Shown piece by piece: positions 6,913 to 10,001 of a stretch of 10,001 nucleotides of DNA. Under the pieces are notes generated by a model. It was not told the DNA's origin. It was given only the letters and a program-made list of their open reading frames with translations, and did not search any database. The number at the start of each line of letters is the position of its first letter. The first letter of the stretch is position 1. The DNA comes from Bacteroidales bacterium (GTDB lineage: Bacteria; Bacteroidota; Bacteroidia; Bacteroidales; UBA3824): NCBI GenBank assembly GCA_016287995.1, contig JAEEXW010000077.1, forward strand, positions 1 through 10,001. The letters are read 5' to 3'. Made by a program: the position numbers and the translations under genes.

Positions 6913-6946
6913 CAAAATTAATAAATTTTATTATATCAGTATCAAA
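6913..6946 (-). promoter_or_regulatory. Promoter of the minus-strand methyltransferase
   Basis: On the minus strand TAATTTTG (6920-6913) is an exact TAnnTTTG element, with TTTG (6946-6943) 22 bases upstream, slightly wider than usual. It would give a leader of about 20 bases before the ATG at 6888. Confidence 0.45.
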
Positions 6947-6955
6947 AAAATTGAT

Positions 6956-6963
6956 TATTTTTG
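6956..6963 (+). promoter_or_regulatory. Probable -7 promoter element of the thioesterase operon
   Basis: TATTTTTG matches TAnnTTTG exactly and lies 19 bases before the ATG at 6983. No full TTTG is found at the expected -33 position (around 6931-6936 reads TTATAT), so the promoter may be weak or need an activator. Its presence argues that translation starts at 6983, not at ATG codons upstream in the same frame. Confidence 0.45.
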
Positions 6964-6982
6964 CTTAAAAATTTTAAAAACT

Positions 6983-7432
6983 ATGAAACAAGAACTTTAT
7001 AATTACATTTTTGAACTTGAATTTAAGGTTCGCGATTACGAGTGCGACCTTCAAGGCATTGTCAACAATGCTGTCTATCAAAACTATCTCGAACACACGC
7101 GTCATGAATTTTTGCGCAGTGCAAACAATGATTTCGCCGAAATGCACCGTCAGGGCATTAACCCGGTAGTCATAAAGTCAGAACTTGAATACAAGGCTCC
7201 GCTTACAAGCGGCGACGAATTTATAGTAAAACTCGCTTTAAGAAGAATCAATTACGTAAAATTTCAGTTCATCGAACATATTTACATGAAAGACACCAAC
7301 AAATTGGTTCTCAACGGTTTGATAACATGCGCAGTAACAATGAATGGCAGACCTGTAAAAATTGACACTTTGCCGCCAGCAATTTTCCAACTGATGGAAA
7401 CCAGCGGTGATGAACTGCCAAAAACCGTTTAG
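6983..7432 (+). CDS. Hot-dog fold acyl-CoA thioesterase (4HBT / YbgC-FadM type)
   Basis: Cytosolic thioesterase that hydrolyses acyl-CoA or acyl-carrier thioesters. The signature of the 4-hydroxybenzoyl-CoA thioesterase family is clear: VRDYECDLQGIVNNAVYQNY (16-35), with D22 at the catalytic aspartate position, G25, and N28 and Y32 on the long helix. It continues into the hot-dog beta sheet, for example SELEYKAPLTSGDEF (66-80). The 149-residue length is typical of a single hot-dog domain. I use ATG at 6983 because the protein then begins just ahead of the first strand, and the longer reading from 6824 would run over the promoter and into the opposite gene. It heads a run of five plus-strand genes and overlaps the next by 23 bases. 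The acyl substrate is unknown. Confidence 0.9.
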   Translation: MKQELYNYIFELEFKVRDYECDLQGIVNNAVYQNYLEHTRHEFLRSANNDFAEMHRQGINPVVIKSELEYKAPLTSGDEFIVKLALRRINYVKFQFIEHIYMKDTNKLVLNGLITCAVTMNGRPVKIDTLPPAIFQLMETSGDELPKTV

Positions 7433-7913
7433 AAAAGTGGAAAAGTATTGTTTTGATACCTTTAACGGGCATACCGTTTGCGCTGGCTTTTTTGAAGAAA
7501 ACAAAACCGCCGTTTTTTATGACGGAATACCTTTGGAAAAAGTGCCGGAGGATTTTGTATGCTCGTTAAAACTTTACAAGTCAGACCTTTATATCGTTTA
7601 TCAGAGAGCGGTGCTAAAAGTTAAGGACATTGAAAACGGAAATTTTGTCCCAGAAGACGGCTTTACTGTTTCAATGCTTGATTATTACAGTTACGAATAC
7701 CCGCAACTGTTTGATTTTAAAGGAGAAAAACTTTTTGCCCATATCGGCGGAAGACTTTTTGAATTGGACGAAAAAAATGATAAATGGATAGAAAAAGCGC
7801 GTTTTTTTATCGGCGAAGAAAAAGTCCGCATTTTGGATGACGGAGTTTTTGAGTTTTCCGCCAATCTTCAACAAGACGAAGACTGGAACGCAAAAAAAGT
7901 TTACAGAATTTAA
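7410..7913 (+). CDS. Conserved-looking hypothetical protein, unrecognised family
   Basis: I do not recognise this 167-residue protein. It has no signal peptide or membrane segment, so it is probably cytosolic. It is rich in aromatic and acidic residues with short alternating hydrophobic stretches, such as KLYKSDLYIVYQ, FKGEKLFAHIGGRLFEL and VRILDDGVFEFS. These read as consecutive beta strands and turns, perhaps a beta-barrel or part of a propeller. Starts at GTG 7407 or ATG 7410 are both possible; either overlaps the thioesterase end by 23-26 bases, implying coupled translation. The next gene starts 20 bases after its stop. Its composition matches its neighbours, so nothing suggests recent transfer. 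It is judged a real gene from length, close packing and strand agreement, not from homology. Confidence 0.7.
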   Translation: MNCQKPFRKVEKYCFDTFNGHTVCAGFFEENKTAVFYDGIPLEKVPEDFVCSLKLYKSDLYIVYQRAVLKVKDIENGNFVPEDGFTVSMLDYYSYEYPQLFDFKGEKLFAHIGGRLFELDEKNDKWIEKARFFIGEEKVRILDDGVFEFSANLQQDEDWNAKKVYRI

Positions 7914-7933
7914 AAATTTTTATATAGAAAGCA

Positions 7934-9028
7934 ATGAAACATATTTTATTAATTATCACCGCTTTTTTGTGTCTCGGCACAAGCAGTGCCCAAAAAGCAA
8001 GCGTTATAAACGGCACTTGTCCTTTCAAAGACGGCGACTCTGTCTATTTGGCTTCAATAGCAAGCGGCGGACTTGTCCCCGTGGATTCGTGTCTCGTGAA
8101 AAACGGCAAATTTACGCTGAAAGAAACTGTCAACGTAACGTCTCTCAGGGCTCTGCTTGTCATAGAAAACAAAATGCCTGTTGCCGCTACGGATTTTATA
8201 ATCGAACCGGGAGTAACCCTTACTGTCAGTTTCAAAAACAACAGCATCGAAATCCCGAACTCCAAGTCAAACGAAGTCTGGTTCAAACTCAGCGATTACG
8301 AGCAGGCTCAGACAAAAAAAATTGAGCAGATGTGGTCGCAACTCTCTGACAGCACACTCAGCATACAGCAGAGACTCAGCGCAAAACAGAAGATTGACTC
8401 AATCACTTATTCAACTTATTCCGAGTATGCAAAAGTGATTTCGGGCAACATTCCCTCAAACATCAGCGGCTTTTTGCTCTGGCAGCATTATTCCAAACTT
8501 TCAGAAAGCGACCTGAACAAAATCATGGAGCAAATGAAGAAAAAATCGCCGTCAGACCCTTATTACCAGACCTTGGCGCAAAGGTTTAAGGCAGAAGAAG
8601 AAACCTCTGTCGGAAAGGATTTTAAGGAAATTGCCTTGGTGGATATGAGCGGCAACATGAAACGCCTTTCCTCTGTCGTAAAAGAAAACAAACTCGTTTT
8701 GGTGGACTTTTGGGCTTCATGGTGCAGACCATGTATAGCCGAAATGCCGAACGTCAGAAAGGTTTACGCCGCTTATCACTCAAAAGGTTTGGAGATTTAC
8801 GGCGTGTCTTTGGACGAAAACCAACTCAACTGGCAAACCGCCGTCCAGAGACTCGGCATGAACTGGATTCAGGTTTCAGACCTCAAAGGCTGGCAGTCAA
8901 AAGCCGCCCAGACATACAACATTCAAAGCATTCCGTCAACTTTGCTGATAGATTCCAACGGAAAAATCGTCGCAAAAAATCTCAGGGGCGAAGAATTGGA
9001 AAAGAAAATTGCAGAAATTTTAAAATAA
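7934..9028 (+). CDS. Exported TlpA-family thiol-disulfide oxidoreductase with DUF4369-like N-terminus
   Basis: Periplasmic thioredoxin-fold protein expected to reduce or exchange disulfides in envelope proteins. Residues 1-19 are a signal peptide with a cut near SSA-Q. About 20-115 is a beta-rich domain resembling DUF4369 (KDGDSVYLASIASGGLVPVD, 32-51, then VKNGKF), found ahead of thioredoxin domains in many Bacteroidota proteins. About 118-220 is a charged helical linker. About 225-364 is the AhpC/TSA-thioredoxin domain with the active site WASWCRPC (260-267, cysteines 264 and 267) and the cis-proline P334 in QSIPST. All redox residues are present, so it should be active. It follows the hypothetical gene by 20 bases and precedes the inhibitor lipoprotein by 7, consistent with one operon. 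Its client proteins are not identifiable. Confidence 0.92.
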   Translation: MKHILLIITAFLCLGTSSAQKASVINGTCPFKDGDSVYLASIASGGLVPVDSCLVKNGKFTLKETVNVTSLRALLVIENKMPVAATDFIIEPGVTLTVSFKNNSIEIPNSKSNEVWFKLSDYEQAQTKKIEQMWSQLSDSTLSIQQRLSAKQKIDSITYSTYSEYAKVISGNIPSNISGFLLWQHYSKLSESDLNKIMEQMKKKSPSDPYYQTLAQRFKAEEETSVGKDFKEIALVDMSGNMKRLSSVVKENKLVLVDFWASWCRPCIAEMPNVRKVYAAYHSKGLEIYGVSLDENQLNWQTAVQRLGMNWIQVSDLKGWQSKAAQTYNIQSIPSTLLIDSNGKIVAKNLRGEELEKKIAEILK

Positions 9029-9035
9029 TCACAAT

Positions 9036-9482
9036 ATGAAAAAAAATTTAATAACGTTAATTTTGATGGTTTTAACGGTTTTTACCACGTTTTCTTCATG
9101 CAAACCGCAAAAGGCTGCTACAACTACCAACGGCGGCAATCCGATGTCGTTTTCCACTAACGGAAGTACGGTTACGGTAGTTTTGGAAGGCAACACAACA
9201 ACCGGATATTCATGGGGTTACAAAATCAAAAACAACACAGTTGCAGGTTATGTTTCCGACGAATACAAGTCCAACAACGCCGACAAAAACCAAATGATGG
9301 CAGGTGCGGGCGGAAAACACACTTTTGTTTTCAAAGCCTTAAAACAAGGTACGGCATACGTTACTTTTGACTATGCGCAACATTGGAAAAAAGGCAATAA
9401 AGCCGGCGTAAGAATGTTGATGATAATGGTTGACGACAAACTTAACGTCACGGCGGCGGAAGTTAAAAGAGGAGAGAAGTAA
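9036..9482 (+). CDS. Chagasin-family (I42) cysteine-protease inhibitor-like lipoprotein
   Basis: Probable surface or periplasmic lipoprotein. The signal peptide ends in FSSC, with C22 as the lipidated cysteine. Residues 35-140 resemble the immunoglobulin-like inhibitors of MEROPS family I42, which block papain-like cysteine proteases through three loops. The first loop is visible as GNTTTGYSW (52-60; canonical NPTTGYxW), the second as GAGG (91-94), and the third as the weaker YAQHW (113-117; canonical RPW). The 148-residue length suits one domain plus a signal. The altered first and third loops leave real inhibitory activity uncertain. No cysteine protease is encoded in the window, so the target could be a secreted self protease, a host protease or a competitor's. 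The start follows the upstream stop by 7 bases and its own stop overlaps the next start by one base. Confidence 0.82.
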   Translation: MKKNLITLILMVLTVFTTFSSCKPQKAATTTNGGNPMSFSTNGSTVTVVLEGNTTTGYSWGYKIKNNTVAGYVSDEYKSNNADKNQMMAGAGGKHTFVFKALKQGTAYVTFDYAQHWKKGNKAGVRMLMIMVDDKLNVTAAEVKRGEK

Positions 9483-9994
9483 TGAAATATTTTGTTATTT
9501 CCGATATTCACGGCAGTGCAACGGCTTTGGAAAGGGCTTTGTCGCATTTTTATGAAATGAAATGCGATAAAATAATCTGTCTGGGCGACATACTTTATCA
9601 CGGACCGCGCAATCCTCTGCCGGAGGGTTACGACAACAAAAAAGTTTGCGAAATCTTGAATCCGCTTTCCGATAAAATCATCAGTTGTAGAGGTAATTGT
9701 GAGGCTGAGGTTTGTCAAATGGTCTTGAATTTCCCGACTATGTCGGATTACAGCCTTATTGCTGAGGGCGGCAAAATCATTTTTGCAACCCACGGACACA
9801 TTTATTCGCCGGAGGGAAAAATGCCTGAAAATTTTGATGTGTTTTTTTATGGACACACTCACATTCAAAGTCTTACGAAGGACTGTAAAGGTAGAATTAT
9901 CTGCAATCCGGGTTCAACGTCGTTTACAAAAGAAAATTCGCCGAAAGGCTTTGCCGTTTATGAAAATGGAGAGGTAACTCTCTATCAGATATAA
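9482..9994 (+). CDS. yfcE: Metallophosphodiesterase, YfcE/MJ0936 type
   Basis: Calcineurin-like metal-dependent phosphodiesterase. E. coli YfcE hydrolyses artificial phosphodiesters with manganese, and its true substrate is unknown. The five metal-ligand blocks appear in order: SDIHG (7-11) with D8 and H10, CLGDILYHGP (33-42) with D36, RGNCEAEV (70-77) with N72, ATHGH (102-106) with H104, and GHTH (124-127). CNPGS (141-145) closes the domain. All ligands are intact. The usual GNCD is GNCE here, a conservative change. At 170 residues it is a little shorter than the roughly 184-residue E. coli protein. It has no signal peptide, so it is cytosolic. The TAATG overlap with the inhibitor gene suggests coupled translation. 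The gene symbol rests on motif order only. Confidence 0.92.
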   Translation: MKYFVISDIHGSATALERALSHFYEMKCDKIICLGDILYHGPRNPLPEGYDNKKVCEILNPLSDKIISCRGNCEAEVCQMVLNFPTMSDYSLIAEGGKIIFATHGHIYSPEGKMPENFDVFFYGHTHIQSLTKDCKGRIICNPGSTSFTKENSPKGFAVYENGEVTLYQI

Positions 9995-10001
9995 AAAAAT
10001 G

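Noticed and set aside
6824..6982. Longer thioesterase reading from an ATG at 6824 (53 extra residues).
   Set aside because: It overlaps the opposite-strand methyltransferase and runs through the promoter region; the hot-dog domain begins just after the ATG at 6983.
7837..8325. Plus-strand frame of 162 codons overlapping the hypothetical and TlpA genes.
   Set aside because: Its product is arginine/lysine/glutamine-rich with no domain, and it overlaps a strong signal peptide and DUF4369-like region in another frame.
9371..9868. Minus-strand open frame of 165 codons opposite the inhibitor and yfcE genes.
   Set aside because: All five metallophosphoesterase motifs are on the plus strand; the antisense frame has no recognisable features.
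9999..10001. ATG at the right edge, four bases after the yfcE stop, as the start of another operon gene.
   Set aside because: Spacing is plausible for this operon, but there is no following sequence to judge it.

Overview
The window is an ordinary, densely packed stretch of a Bacteroidota (probably Bacteroidales-like) chromosome. The grounds are: moderate AT richness; start codons preceded by A/T-rich rather than Shine-Dalgarno sequence; several matches to the Bacteroidota promoter pattern (TTTG, about 19-22 bases, then TAnnTTTG); a TlpA-type thioredoxin with a DUF4369-like N-terminus; and a GldI/FKBP-like lipoprotein beside a DHH phosphoesterase. Nothing points to a mobile element, prophage, CRISPR array, tRNA or rRNA. 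No gene-free stretch exceeds 100 bases.

Layout. Positions 34-2376, minus strand: an exported NagZ-type family 3 glycoside hydrolase and, upstream of it, nucleoside diphosphate kinase (ndk), separated by a clear intrinsic terminator and a good promoter. Positions 2380-2462: ndk and the rightward nrnA gene diverge from two promoters so close that each leader runs through the other promoter. Positions 2473-3977, plus: nrnA (DHH/DHHA1 oligoribonuclease/pAp phosphatase) and an FKBP-like lipoprotein overlapping by one base. Positions 4065-6106, plus: purA (adenylosuccinate synthetase) and a class I methyltransferase, again overlapping by one base, with a long hairpin plus T-rich tail inside the first codons of the methyltransferase. 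Positions 6112-6888, minus: a second, unrelated methyltransferase, convergent with the first (5-base gap). Positions 6983-9994, plus: a five-gene run of hot-dog thioesterase, unrecognised 167-residue protein, exported TlpA-like thioredoxin, chagasin-family (I42) protease-inhibitor lipoprotein, and YfcE-type metallophosphodiesterase.

How the genes relate. Nucleotide metabolism is the recurring theme of the left and centre (ndk, nrnA, purA, and perhaps the yfcE-type phosphodiesterase at the right end). Envelope functions recur too: four proteins carry export signals (the GH3 enzyme, FKBP-like lipoprotein, TlpA-like protein and I42 lipoprotein). I see no convincing dedicated novel system. The best leads are the hairpin at the purA-methyltransferase junction, the interlocked divergent promoters, the I42 inhibitor with altered binding loops, and the unrecognised gene at 7410-7913.
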